NCBI GenBank assembly: GCA_914767715.1
Contig: OU612065.1
Span: 17,300,001 to 17,360,000 of the forward strand
Source of the DNA: Membranipora membranacea
Taxonomy: Eukaryota; Bryozoa; Gymnolaemata; Cheilostomatida; Membraniporidae
Direction of reading: 5' to 3'
DNA: 60,000 bases
A program made the translations under genes and the position numbers. The notes beneath the pieces are model-generated. The model was not told the DNA's origin, ran no database searches, and saw nothing but the letters and a program-made list of their open reading frames with translations. This document shows positions 49,501-60,000 of this stretch, in pieces; position 1 is the stretch's first letter, and each line of letters starts with the position of its first letter.

Positions 49501-52500
49501 AAAGTCTTTGTAGAATAAATCATTGGTATTATTCCCTGCTTCCATGAGTTGCCTTGATTACCTTCGAGTGCCCACACCAAGACCATCTTTCCCTGGCCGT
49601 CTTCATTTTCCACATAGATATTGAGCTTTGGTTCTCTAACCACAAGCATATGATACCAGAATGTGAAGCATATGGATCTTTCAATGACTGGAGACACAAT
49701 ATAGGTCGGTAACTCTTTGTATTGGTTGGCGGATCCCTCTATGTACAAGAAACTACCTGAAATGAGAAATCCCCTGATATTTAACTGAGGATGTATACTG
49801 TACGGTAACCATCAATGGTTACTGACTAGGTAAATAGACATATCAAGACTAGAACATGTTTGTCCCTCTGTGAATGTGGGAGAATCAGAAAAAATGTGTA
49901 TCGCAATAGAACCACCACTGACGGAATAAACTATATCTAAATATGCAGGGCTCAGAAGTGAAAATGTGTGATTCACCAAATATTCGCTTTTGATGACAGT
50001 GGTTTGTTGTGGATAGAAAAGTGAGGCGGATTAAACAATTCAATTTCTTAGGGTCGATCTTAAGTCTGAAACACATACCTCTCCCTCTCCCGGTATGATC
50101 GGCGCTAGGACCAGTCCCACTGCTTGCAGTTCTACTTCCTCTGATCCAGACATGCTTATCAAGTCCATCTTTAGTCTCAGCTGTCCAGCCACAGGAGTCT
50201 TCGTCAAAATTACAATCAACTATAAAAGAGATAAAATCAAACATTGTTAAAAGTTTGTAGTCCAAACTTAAATTTGCTGTAGCTGTAGGGAATGCAAGTA
50301 AACCTTTATCAAAGTAGATGATGAAAAACTGAATCACTTCATGCCCGTTACTTTTTTAGTATTCACATATCATAAGTAGTTAGGTGGTTGACATTTTACG
50401 GGTCTTTTATGAGAAATGTGATTAAAGCATGATGAAAACACAAGCACAGAAAACTTTCAAGTTACAGCTACCAACATTATCTTACTCGGTAAAACCGGAG
50501 GGCAAGGAGCTAATGTATAATCGTCTATAGCTATGTCACCATCATATCCTGAACCGCCTTTATCAGCTTCTATCAGAACCATGTATGAAGGGGCTATCTT
50601 TGCTGGAATTTTTACCGTCGTCTTCTTCCATTCATCTGCTTGTTTGCCTGAAGAGAGGTAACCATAATGGAGATAACTTCAGAGCTGATCTCAGATCTGA
50701 ATGCTATTTGATAATGCAGCATGTGGAGGTGACTCCTTGAACGGAGGAAATAAAAGAAAAGGTTTACCTGAGATAGTCCATAGCTTTTTCAACACTTTTT
50801 TCTGTTTATCAGTGATAGAAAGACTGAGTTCCCCTACTGAGTTACCATAAGCATGGTACCAGAGGCTAACACAGATCTCAGCCTGATATGTATATGCTGG
50901 AGAGTAGAGCTTAGCGGAGTGTCCTTTTCTTGCAGGTGAACTTGCTTCAAAATAGGCGTATGAACCTGAAAGTACAAAAGTAAAATAGTGCATTTGTCAT
51001 TTGTTTTCTATACACCAGGTCTTATTTGAACGCACTGTTTAACGGGCCCTCAGATGCGCAGGTGGTTTGTGTGGGTAGATGCTCTATCTGTACCCTTGCC
51101 CGCCCGCCCTTGCCAGCTACTTGTTTTTCGAAGAGGTCGAGGGGGATCTTCCTAATGTTTGCAAGCACAATGTAGACCTCCTGTATTTATGGTCCTGACC
51201 GAGCAGTCCTGGCTAGGATGTATAGCTTGCCAGTGCAAAATCTGATATGACAGCCGGCGCTAGAAATCGAACCTGGATCATCAGATCACAAAAGTCCTTA
51301 CCCTTAACCGTCAGACCACTCCAAACTTTTAATACGAGTTGGTAATAGAAAAAATAAACTAGATGATTTACATTAAATATTGAAACATACCCTGACCAGA
51401 CTTTCCTGATGTGTGGTCAGCTTTAGGCCCTGTGCCTGAAGTAGATGTGGCAATACTGATCTTTCTCCAGTCCATATCATCATTCTTCCCCTGTTAGAAA
51501 GTCGTGATCAGGAATAAACATCCAGGGAAAGGGGAACAACTCACATTCTGGTAATTTCATTGAAAGTAAGGGACAGAATTGATTGTTTGGATTAATGTAT
51601 TCAATTTGGTGGTAGTCCTTAACCTTCTACAGAGGCTTTTTGATAAAGACTTGCTTGCGCCATCAATTACAAGGTGTTTTGGAGTTTCACAGAGTTTTGG
51701 TTATATCACCATTACTTACGTTAATTGTGGGTACACATATATTATCAATCGAACACAAGCCCATATCTAATATAATAAATATATTTACCTGAACAAATCC
51801 ACACCAATCATCATCAAAAGTACATTTAATCTCTTGGCCTCTGGCAATGTCACAACTTCCTTTTTCTAGTGAGACATCATCTAGAGCAGTATCTGAACGA
51901 GTGCTTTTCCCTCTTGTACCTCGGAATCCCAACTATAAGTAGTAAAAAAACCTTCTTGGCTTTTCTCTAATTGGTTAAAAATAGCCAGCCGATGCAGAAT
52001 GTTGCATCATGGGAATGTAATTTCTCCTAACATATGATATTAATGGAGAGGCTGAGAAGTTAAGATAGAAAGTTTAGACATCATATATGAACAATATAAA
52101 CTGGATCTTTGAGCTTGACCGTAAAATGAAAATTGGAAATTTCAAGGCAGTAAGCGTTGAGGCAACCTTATACATTCAATGGCAGCTGCTATTTCATGAT
52201 AAAACTTACATAAAAGAGACTTCCGGTATAATGGATAGTTGTACTCTCAAAAATCCATTCCGTAGATTTGCTTCCCTTCTGCGTCCACACAACTTTCTCG
52301 TCCTTTTGATTGTTACCTTTAGTGGTTATTGCCAGGGTATCTACTCCGGTACCATACATTGTGTACCAGAACTGGAGACAGTATGTCCCAGGACTGATCA
52401 TCTTCTTCAGAGTGGTTTGTTGTCCAGTTGCTCCCTGAGATGCATCCATAACCATGTAGTACCCAGCTTAAAAGAAAAAGGAGGATATTTTTTAGTCACA

Positions 52501-53238
52501 TGAAATTATAATTGTTGCCTGGACCAGATCTACTTCAAAATATAGAATTTTGGATACTATAAAGATATTCAACTACTGTTATTATTTGGTGGTTTGTCGG
52601 CGTAAAGCTACTTATAGCAGGGAGTTGCTTACATCTGCATATCATTAGATATTTCTGATACACCTGATTCTAAAGCCGCTCCTAGTCAGGAGAATCGGCA
52701 CTTCCATCATACTACGTCATCCAGATTCGGTCTAAGATAAAACAGCATGTCTAGTTTGTAGTCCAATTATTTCTTCAAAACTGTACATGAAAGTCTTGAT
52801 GACTTGTCACTGGCCTGATAATGGCAGCAAGCAGCCCAAAATTCTTATTCTATGCTGTCACCAAGTGTTAAAAGTAAACATCTACCTGTTGTGCCGGTGG
52901 TGTGATCGGATGTAGCTCCTGTTGCTGCTGTTCTCGTTCTTCCTTTAAATCGCTGCCACCGCAGGTTCCTGGAGGATTTCGTAGTTGTAAATCCACATTG
53001 ATCGACTTGGAAATCACAGTCAAACACATTTTGAGCCGCTATGAATCCTTTAATTGAAAGAAAGAGGAATCTGAATGAATTGATAATGATAATAAAAATA
53101 AAAATGAGTGAATGAAAAATTTAAACAAAATTCTAAACTACAACAGCATGGCAATAAAATGCTTACTGACTTTCCACAAATTTCCAAATTGTGCTTACCA
53201 AAGAGACAGGCTAGCAGTAAAGTTGAAACCTCTGCCAT
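37370..53238 (-). CDS. MAM-B: multi-MAM-domain transmembrane receptor with ITAM-like tail, complete
   Basis: Exons 5'->3' (minus): 53238-53199, 53047-52886, 52466-52210, 51932-51789, 51490-51391, 50965-50768, 50647-50486, 50219-50079, 49756-49497, 49241-49151, 48685-48603, 48457-48358, 47985-47791, 47574-47416, 47142-47017, 46672-46410, 46134-46047, 45898-45287, 45126-44950, 44785-44532, 44241-44086, 43877-43799, 43514-43308, 42846-42673, 42507-42409, 42224-41868, 41559-40992, 40766-40134, 39908-39276, 39050-38601, 37909-37708, 37531-37370. All are GT-AG and in phase: 7,332 nt, 2,443 residues. The first 26 exons match MAM-A exon for exon. It differs in having MAM9-11 instead of one MAM9, a short stalk fused with the membrane span in one exon, and a different tail. 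MAM domains suggest an adhesion or recognition receptor; ligand unknown. The tail exons are joined on phase and splice sites alone, without transcript evidence. Confidence 0.85.
37708..37909 (-). other. MAM-B tail exon 1
   Basis: Acceptor ATATTCTAG and donor GAG|GTAAGC; 202 nt. Its phase fits the membrane exon's AG-phase donor. It encodes a 67-residue polar segment with Tyr2357 and DKYGYTIVF (a YxxV site at Tyr2375). No similarity to the MAM-A tail is visible. Confidence 0.7.
38601..39050 (-). other. MAM-B fused exon: end of last MAM, short stalk, membrane span
   Basis: The exon opens with RPISGAHG and IALDDINLTKGSC, the end of MAM11. About 80 Ser/Thr-rich residues follow and run without an intron into IPWYTWVLVGVAVVLLLVSL and KAYQKR. 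In MAM-A the same two parts lie in separate exons with about 350 extra stalk residues between them. Confidence 0.88.
38921..41494. repeat. Three tandem 858-bp units that triplicate a MAM exon
   Basis: Units begin at about 38921, 39779 and 40637, spaced exactly 858 bp. The first two full repeats differ at only a handful of bases. Each holds the end of one MAM, a Ser/Thr spacer and the start of the next MAM. The boundary is GTTGATGTG, present in both parental exons. Confidence 0.92.
38951..45126 (-). other. MAM-B domains MAM6-MAM11
   Basis: MAM6-8 match MAM-A with few changes. MAM9 starts in exon 41559-40992 (CDYDTHNGC), MAM10 in 40766-40134 and MAM11 in 39908-39276 (both CDYDTYNGC). Each ends in the following exon (IALDDIKFTKGSC or IALDDINLTKGSC). 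The two extra exons are 633 nt, phase 2-2, so they add whole domains in frame. Confidence 0.88.
45287..45898 (-). other. MAM-B Thr/Pro-rich linker exon
   Basis: 612 nt, the same length as in MAM-A, with only a few residue changes. A low-complexity repeat this well kept in length points to very recent common descent or conversion. Confidence 0.9.
46047..53047 (-). other. MAM-B domains MAM1-MAM5
   Basis: Exon for exon the same as MAM-A. Visible changes include SDIALDD to SDTALDD in MAM1, NDDDW to NDDDDW in MAM4 (one extra codon), and several changes in MAM3. Confidence 0.88.
51036..51330 (-). repeat. tRNA-derived SINE in MAM-B intron
   Basis: Same element and same intron position as 16688-16982 in MAM-A, nearly identical. 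Confidence 0.65.
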
Positions 53239-55520
53239 AGTGAATAAGGTTTAACTTCTCAATGCCTCATCTATGTTGGGACTGAGGGAGAACATTGGTT
53301 ATGTAAGGTTACAGGGTTCATTATGGAAACAATTGCTTTGCTTCATAATCAAGTTTTTATCTTCCTCAGAATGATGGGAAGACGAACATTATCAGAACAA
53401 TGAGAATCATACTCTGGGTAGAAGGCGCACAATGATACCCCTTCCCTTTGTATGGCTCTTGCGTAATGTCTTCCTCTTGCAGAATGCAGAAAAAAGGTGA
53501 AACATTATGATGGTTGACAGCCTGCAGTCCTGCTTGTAGTAATCATCCACAATTTTGATGGAACATTTAAAAGACCACCCTGATGATAAGTCAATCCTAA
53601 AAACGAGCTTTTCTTATATACACAGAAGACTAGATTTGTGCTTTTAATTTCCTCATCATTGAACATGTCAGCAATCCAATATATTTCCGTAATATGGTAC
53701 GGTGGCTATACCATATACTATACATAAGACATAAACGAACAAATAAATAATATTATATGTTTATGGGTGATACAGACTTTACTTAGAGGAATCTGATGGA
53801 GAATGAAAACATAGTAGGGGAAGACAAGAAGTAAGAAAACTTAGAAAGTCTTTCAAGGGTCCTCCCACAATTTGTGATTGTTTGCATGTACAGGCTGTTT
53901 CATATCTATCTTTTATTCACACTTCTAACACTAAGAAACAATTGCCAGATAACAAGTAACAATATCTTACAGTAGACAAATTGTCTATGTAAAGGAATCA
54001 GACCTTGTCGGTAACTGATACCAGGGAGAATGCTGATACAAATATTTGTTCCGTAGATAAAGGCAGCAATTAAACAATCTAATCACTTTTGGACAGCTAA
54101 AAGTTGTACCTGAGGCCATTGTACCATATAGTGCCATGCGTAAGGCGTGCTGCCCTCGCTCAGTATGCGCTGCACAATTTACTTGGTACCATGGTATAAT
54201 TAAAGAGTGATATAGGGTACATAGTTCTTTAGTAGCATACATTGTAAACCTGACAGATTTGTCAAGACATGCTTATCATGGACATTGAACTGTTGTGAGT
54301 GTTGTTGTGAGTAAATCCATGGTTCAGATTCCATCTAAACCAGAACAGCTATTCTGTATTAGTATTCTAACAAGTTCATCAAGACAACTAAAATATACTA
54401 ATAATCAAATGGAACCATCTATACATAGTTTAATTCAGTATCATGAAGCATTGATTATTATTATTAAAACGATTATTGGATCTAAAGCTCACATAAAAAT
54501 AAAGAAGCCTCAAAATATAAACGCCTAAGTGCAAAGGTTGTTAAAATGGGTCATGAAAAATAGAACAAAATGACTCTCAGTTTGATATTTCCTAGAGAGT
54601 GATGATCCGAGAGGAAAATTTTTTTCTGTGTACCTGGTTAAAAAGTTGATGTTTTTTATCATCAAATATCTTAATAAATACAGGGCTCGGATATCTCCAA
54701 ACACGAAATATGCTGTGCTGTGGAGTCCGAGATGACAATGTCTTCTTTTCACAACTGAAAAACAAAGTGTTGATCAAATGAGCCTGTTTATTTTAGTTGC
54801 TCCCAGTCGGGCTACCGGTAAATTGAATGTAACTCGATCCAGTGCACGGTTATGGTACAGAATTCAGTGACCGCACATGGAAAGACCAATAAGTACAGGC
54901 TAGAAATACAATGCAGAAGCGCACGTATCGCAGCAAATGAGATGATAGTATCAAGGATGTGGGAAATATTATGCAAAGTAATATGCCTGATACACCTCTC
55001 AACACTGTGTTGTACAGCTTATCTAATAATGACCAAATGGTGAGAAGATACTATCTATCATATCATATCTCTATGCATAGAACAAGAACACGCAAAATTA
55101 ACTTGATTGTTTTATTACAATCTAATTGCAGAGCTTTGTGTATAACATACTTTTCAGTATTATTTCCACAGTGAATCATGTTCTTGATTTATTATATAGT
55201 CTTGTGTTTTTTATTATACTGTATATGAGGCATGATGATCTGTTGCTATGAGTTGTGCTCCCATTGATGTTGTAAAAACAACTCCTGTATGATATGTACG
55301 CTCACGAATCAGGTGATGCTGTCAACCGGGAGGTCAATATTTTTAGGGTTAAAACTACACGCTTGATTGCTAGTACTGTCCTCAATACCAATTGCAGATT
55401 TTGTATTGATTTTCATTCAAAAAACTCTTATATTATGGAGAGTTATCTATTGCAATGTCCGTTTTGAAGTTGCATCTACAGCTTTTTTAATCTCAAATTT
55501 CTGTGTGTTGATCTTTCTCC
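53239..55520. other. 5' flank of MAM-B, diverged partner of 18920-21760
   Basis: No gene seen. Similarity to the MAM-A flank is clear but patchy, with many substitutions and indels. Confidence 0.7.
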
Positions 55521-55629
55521 TTCTGGTTTCACTGTGTATTTGTCATAGCACGCACACACATGCTGAAAAGTTCATGATCTCCAGTAAACAAGAAGGATAA
55601 ATAATGGACATCCAGTCCCCTAATGAGAA

Positions 55630-55905
55630 GTTTGCAATGCTTGGAAAACTGCTGCATATGACAAGCGTTTGTGCAGAGATTTCGTTCCAAATATCGCCAG
55701 CCAACATTTGAGTGATAGGGTGACGGAAAGTTTTCAAGATCGGGATGTACGGGCCATCCGGTTAGCAATGGATGGCTAACCATGGCAGCTCACCAGTCGT
55801 TACTTTGTTGCTGTCTGCTGCCGGTTATGTTGTGCTCATATTGTCTGCCATGATGTACAGCTGTATGTGCAGTGGTGTTCCGTGGCAGGAGAACTAAAGA
55901 GTATT
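55630..55905. pseudogene. F-box gene remnant with an internal inversion
   Basis: 55630-55780 matches, on the plus strand, the part of the 28.5-kb F-box pseudogene coding for AWKTAAYDKR and the next 90 bp. 55787-55905 matches the start region of the same pseudogene on the opposite (minus) strand. So one half has been inverted relative to the other. Not functional. Confidence 0.65.
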
Positions 55906-56444
55906 ATGATGTGTGGTTGTGCACTGACCAAGGTGCCTTCATATGTTTCTTCTCAATATTAGCCCAGCCTGTCTACAATAGTGATAGTAAATGACTCAAT
56001 GCCAACATTTTAGTCTATTGGTAAAACTAAATGTTAAATGTCAGCAGCAGGTTATGTGTTAGGGGAAATGCAGAAGGTTTCTCAAACTAAGGCGAACTAC
56101 ATTTTCATATAATACCCTTATTTTGACAATCAGTTTGTGCAAATTATAATCCCATTAGATGACAATACTGAGCTTATTTTTAGTTTTGAGCTATACAGAT
56201 TTCATTAAGCACAGTATGTATGTTTAAGTTCTTGAAAATCAGTTACCAAAGCAGCACATCTCAGCGCTAACGTTGTAGTATCAGTACAAGTGCCCTGATG
56301 GCAATCTGCATGTCCAGCATACAAGTCAATCAAAGAGGTGCTGCTGACAAGTACTATCTGACTGAATGGCTATTAGCCTATACTCTTTCACCATAAATAT
56401 TTTACATTAATTGATTACATCAATTAATTAGCTCCATGAGGTAA

Positions 56445-56768
56445 CTGTCCTTGGTTAGATCTTGGAAGAGTAACAGGTTACTTTGGTGTGAAATTGATGG
56501 ATTTGCCGCTTTCGGCGGTGCTCACTTTGGGCTGGGTGTGGAAAAGGCTTGACCAACTTGCCCTGTTACGTGTCATTGCTGAATTAATTCATTTGATGAA
56601 AATTGTCGGTACATCCATTCCGAGTGATTCCATACAAAATCATCAAATAATCCTGAATAGTTTAAATCAAACTATCGCTTACACGGTTAAGTATTGTGCT
56701 CATCTTTTTCTTAGACCTTCAAATCTCTCATGTATTGGTAGTTTGAGCCTCCCAAGCTCTTGCCCCCC
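56445..56768. repeat. Near-identical block shared with 33955-34288
   Basis: See partner. The block runs into poly(C) at 56763-56775 and then diverges completely. Confidence 0.7.
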
Positions 56769-58095
56769 CCCCCCCTTCTCGCTTGACGGCCCCTGGCCGA
56801 GCGAGATTTGGGGAGTGTTTTGGAACTGCCAATATGTTCCAAGTACTGTTTTTTAGCGGCTAATGATATGATGTCAGTGAGTGCGATTGTGAAAACGGAA
56901 TTAAAATTCAATTACAAACATGATTGAGTCACGAAACCCACAAACATTATAAGTTATAGCCCCATGACAAAAGAGAGGATAACCTGAATAATTTAAGTTT
57001 ATCAATCAGATTCAATTTTTATGATTATGCAATAGTGCCACCCAGTGGCACACTACAACTGTCAGGTCTCATTTCCGAAATACAATATCTGGTATGTCCA
57101 TGATAACAAGGAGTAATGCTGTTGCTCCTAGATGATATACGACATTTTATTGTGGAAATGAGACAATAAAGGCTGATTTTATTAGAGTGAATTGTGGATT
57201 GAAGTTGATTACAAGAATTTAAAAATCGGGTGGGATATTTTTAGTGATGGAGTTTATGATATATTTGTTTCAAAATAATATACGATGAGCATAAATTTTT
57301 ATATATGACATGACATAATATACATGACTTTTGTGATTTGAAGAAATACCCTAGTGAACGAGGAAAAATTTGCCACGTTGCACATGTTTGAAAAAAGCTA
57401 AATTAGGGGCCGGCTAATATTGACTCCCAACTCAGTTCTCAGCTAGCCAAAAACAGTGCTAGCTAGCTAACATCTAGTCATTTCCAAACCAGCTAAACTG
57501 AGCACTAGCTAAAATTTACACCTCTTGGTTATATTATTCGTCTGCTGCTGGTCAGTAGAGAGGAAGCAATGCCGAATGCAGGTAAGCTAGAAGAAACTTG
57601 GTTTCGAAAAACGCATGGGTTAACCATTGTAAGGTTCTACACACCGGCAATACCAACTGACTTTGACACTATATACCTGTTTCCCTGAAGTTGGGTCGAC
57701 AGAATTCCCAAAACAAAATAGCATTCTGTTCAACAAATTTCAAGAAAAATGGGAATGCAGTGCACATTTCAGATCAAATTTTGAACCCTAGTACACCGTT
57801 GGAAGAAATGATCATTTTTAGGGTGAAGATAAAATATTGACATTGAGTGATATAGCTTTGATGGGTTTGTTAAATGCAGCGTCACTTAGCTGTGCTACTG
57901 AGCGATGATGTGTCGGTGTTATCACTGGCTTGTAGCCATAATTCCACAGTTCAGCCAGGCTAGCGAGTGCTTAGTGCTCAGTTTAATCCAAGATAGCAAA
58001 GGTGATTTGGTTCAATTGTTTGCGATTAGATATGTTTGATATGAGTACTCAGGCTATCACTGAGCATGTTTCAGTAGTGTGATCACTAGTTTGTA

Positions 58096-58237
58096 GATAG
58101 TATCCTAGACCAAGTTTGGTCCATTTGCCTGCATTCCGAGTTGCTCCCGATCCAGTGGTCACGCCGCAGCGTGACCAGTAGAGGGGAGCAGCTCTAAAGC
58201 GTAGGCAAATGGATCAAACTTGATCTAATAGTATCCA
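58096..58237. repeat. 140-bp palindromic element
   Basis: The outer arms read GATAGTATCCTAGACCAAG and, on the other side, CTTGATCTAATAGTATCC. The middle arms pair TTTGGTCCATTTGCCT with AGGCAAATGGATCAAA. The centre is GGTCACGC-CGCA-GCGTGACC. Typical of a self-complementary MITE. Confidence 0.7.
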
Positions 58238-58464
58238 TAGAAATAGAGTTGTCTATGATAGTATCATTGCAGCAGAGGTACTGAAAACAGTGTACAACTG
58301 TGTAGTGTAGTGTGGTGTTCTCCGAAGTAGACTTTGGTATCGCTCACAACCTCGACCTCAACCCATTCCCCAGACTGACAGGTGGCAAGATACGGTCGTA
58401 CACAGTATATATAATGTATGTAAGGATTAAGATGTACGCATGAACAAACTGTGCTCGGCTAAAA

Positions 58465-58560
58465 TGGTGAGTCATACATGGATGAAGTTTGATCCCATTC
58501 TAGAGGTGAGCCAGTGTTGGCTCAACTCTAAATGTAGGCAAAATGGATCATACATTGAAG
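58465..58560. repeat. Second, related imperfect palindrome
   Basis: GATCCCATTCTAGAGGTGAGCC pairs imperfectly with GGCTCAACTCTAAATGTAGGCAAAATGGATC. The GTTTGATCC/CATT-type ends resemble the palindrome at 58096-58237. Confidence 0.5.
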
Positions 58561-58605
58561 TCATACATAATTCTTATAGACCGCGGTTGTAAGGTCGTAC
58601 GATAC

Positions 58606-58659
58606 CCCCTACCCCTACCCTACCCTCGAAAACCCCTACCCCTACCCTACCCTCGAAAA
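58606..58659. repeat. 27-bp tandem doublet rich in CCCTA
   Basis: Two identical copies of a unit containing CCCCTACCCCTACCCTACCC followed by TCGAAAA. Confidence 0.9.
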
Positions 58660-59391
58660 CCACTACACCTCCCCTTGGCACAACATCACGATTTTGTTAA
58701 CATACATGCTGACAGCATTCTCAGCTAATCCTCAGAGGTTTGACGTGTATATGAAATCTAATTGAGTATCTGCTGAGATTGCAGAGCTGCCAGTGTGTTT
58801 AGACCATCAATTGCCACCCATCACGTGAAGAAGAACAAGCTAACGCAATAAGAAAAAGGCCTCCTAGTCCTATGTTAGTTAGAAACTGCTTACACCGGGC
58901 ATGTGTTAATCACAGTTCTCCAAAACATAGCTCAAGTTTTCCACCACCTGGTTTGTTTGGCCTAATCTTCTGTCCAATTGATCATAGCAAACTACATGAA
59001 TTTCTTTGTATAATTTGGGCGGAGGGGCTTCAGTTTGATGAAAACCTTGTAGATAGTCCTGAATTTTCGTTTTTATGAAACACGGTTACTGTTTGAAGGT
59101 TATGCTAAGCTTTATTAGTAAATTTGAAAGATTAGAATTAATTGAATGAAGGGTATATAATTATTGTCCCATCATGTTCCATGTAGGGAAGAAAGCGTAT
59201 CCCAGTACACAATTTATTTTCAAAAGTTGAGGACTTGAGGCTCTTATTCTATGCAGAAGGCATTTTATATGAATTGTATGCTTTCCTCGATCCTCAGTGA
59301 AATCAGTACTAAATATAGGACCCTGTGGCATTTTGAAAGATAAGATTGTCAAGCAGTTTCATGTTTTTTGTTTTATTTCAGATGCGGTAAA

Positions 59392-59548
59392 TGACTTTAG
59401 TGCAGGTTGCTGGTTCTGTTCGAAGCACTATGGCAGCCAGGATCTGAGAAAGGCGAGGTGTAAACTGGTTAACTTGGTAAATGGCAAATTCACAAAATCG
59501 ATTGTTGTTGCGCCAGCAAGTACAAAATCTTCAAATAATAATTTCTAA
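59392..59548 (+). CDS. Possible 3' exon of an unrecognised gene
   Basis: A strong polypyrimidine acceptor (TTGTTTTATTTCAG) is followed by 52 open codons to TAA. They include CWFCSKHYG and a Lys/Arg-rich segment. I do not recognise the family. The upstream exons are not found, and there are internal GTAAAT and GTGTAA sequences that could be donors. It could equally be a chance frame. Confidence 0.25.
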
Positions 59549-59674
59549 AAATATTACCATTTTCCATACAGAGTGAATCATCCTCCTAGATTTGAAACTC
59601 ATACAAGATATACAATTTACCACCATACAATTGCAAATGAGAATGTTTCAAAAACGTTTTATTAACAGGTTTTC

Positions 59675-60000
59675 ATGAATGATTTGCTCGAAATGAGTTT
59701 CAAACGAAACCTGGAGGACACACCGTCTTCTGACCTCCAATACAGTACAGCTAAATCAACGAGACTGCTGACACCTCAACTCAACTATGATACTCTGGCG
59801 CATGTATTTAAATACCTGCCTAACAAACGGACATTGAGTGTAGCTGCTCAAGTCTGTAGTGAATGGAATTGTGCAGCCTATGACCCGTCATTATGGAAAA
59901 ATAGTATTGCCGATTTCAGAAACAAGCCTGTCAGCGAACAGACGGCGATCAGTCTTTGCCGTCGCAAAATAAGAGGAGTACAAATCATGCTTGAAACATC
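59675..60000 (+). CDS. F-box protein gene, 5' part (runs off the window)
   Basis: ATG at 59675 opens 108 codons without interruption to the window end. Residues about 35-75 form an F-box: LNYDTLAHVFKYLPNKR...VAAQVCSEWNCAAYDPSLWK. It is closely related to the pseudogene at 27353-28734, so leucine-rich repeats probably follow. ATTAACAG just upstream may be an acceptor of a 5' UTR intron. F-box proteins recruit substrates to SCF ubiquitin ligases. Confidence 0.75.
   Translation, partial: MNDLLEMSFKRNLEDTPSSDLQYSTAKSTRLLTPQLNYDTLAHVFKYLPNKRTLSVAAQVCSEWNCAAYDPSLWKNSIADFRNKPVSEQTAISLCRRKIRGVQIMLET

Larger units (their letters stand above)
38485..57630. repeat. Segmental duplication, copy 2 (partner 4630-35060)
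   Basis: Same orientation and order as copy 1. Similarity starts at about 38485, inside the intron before the tail exons, and ends at about 57630 after GCATGGGTTAACC. It lacks the LINE-bearing element, the foldback element and the small tRNA-like insertion. Confidence 0.85.
57631..59391. other. Gene-free region with palindromic repeats
   Basis: Apart from the two palindromes and the 27-bp doublet listed separately, I see no supported feature. Confidence 0.6.

Overview
The window is AT-rich nuclear DNA from a non-vertebrate animal. It has split genes with GT-AG introns mostly of 0.1-0.7 kb, multi-MAM receptors, a LINE, tRNA-derived SINEs and foldback elements. The phylum cannot be settled from the sequence. 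The foldback element resembles sea urchin TU elements, but that is not diagnostic.

Layout: (1) 267-3915 (+) is a complete 8-exon HSDL2 gene (SDR plus SCP2 domains) ending in a peroxisomal SKL signal. (2) 4419-18919 (-) is a complete 30-exon gene, MAM-A. I reconstructed a 2,286-residue type I membrane protein with signal peptide, five MAM domains, a Thr-rich linker, four more MAM domains, a long Ser/Thr stalk, one membrane span and a 40-residue tail. (3) 19-35 kb is gene-poor. It holds a decayed LINE nested in an inverted-repeat element, a frameshifted F-box/LRR pseudogene, and a 3.8-kb foldback element whose arms are 14-15-bp satellites, with a palindromic MITE pair inside it. (4) 37370-53238 (-) is a second complete receptor gene, MAM-B, of 2,443 residues. 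It has a nearly identical ectodomain but 11 MAM domains, a much shorter stalk, and an unrelated 121-residue tail on two separate exons with an ITAM-like tyrosine pair. (5) 53-57.6 kb is the diverged 5' flank of the second copy, with an F-box remnant. (6) 57.6-60 kb holds palindromic repeats, one possible unassigned exon, and the start of an F-box gene that runs off the window.

About 4.63-35.06 kb and 38.49-57.63 kb are two copies of one segmental duplication. One breakpoint lies in the intron between the membrane-span exon and the tail exon, so the two receptors share an ectodomain but carry different cytoplasmic tails. This is the architecture of 'paired receptors' known from vertebrate immunity. 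Ectodomain exons and most introns are nearly identical between copies while the flanks are clearly diverged, which suggests continuing gene conversion. This receptor pair is the main discovery candidate; its function is inferred, not shown.
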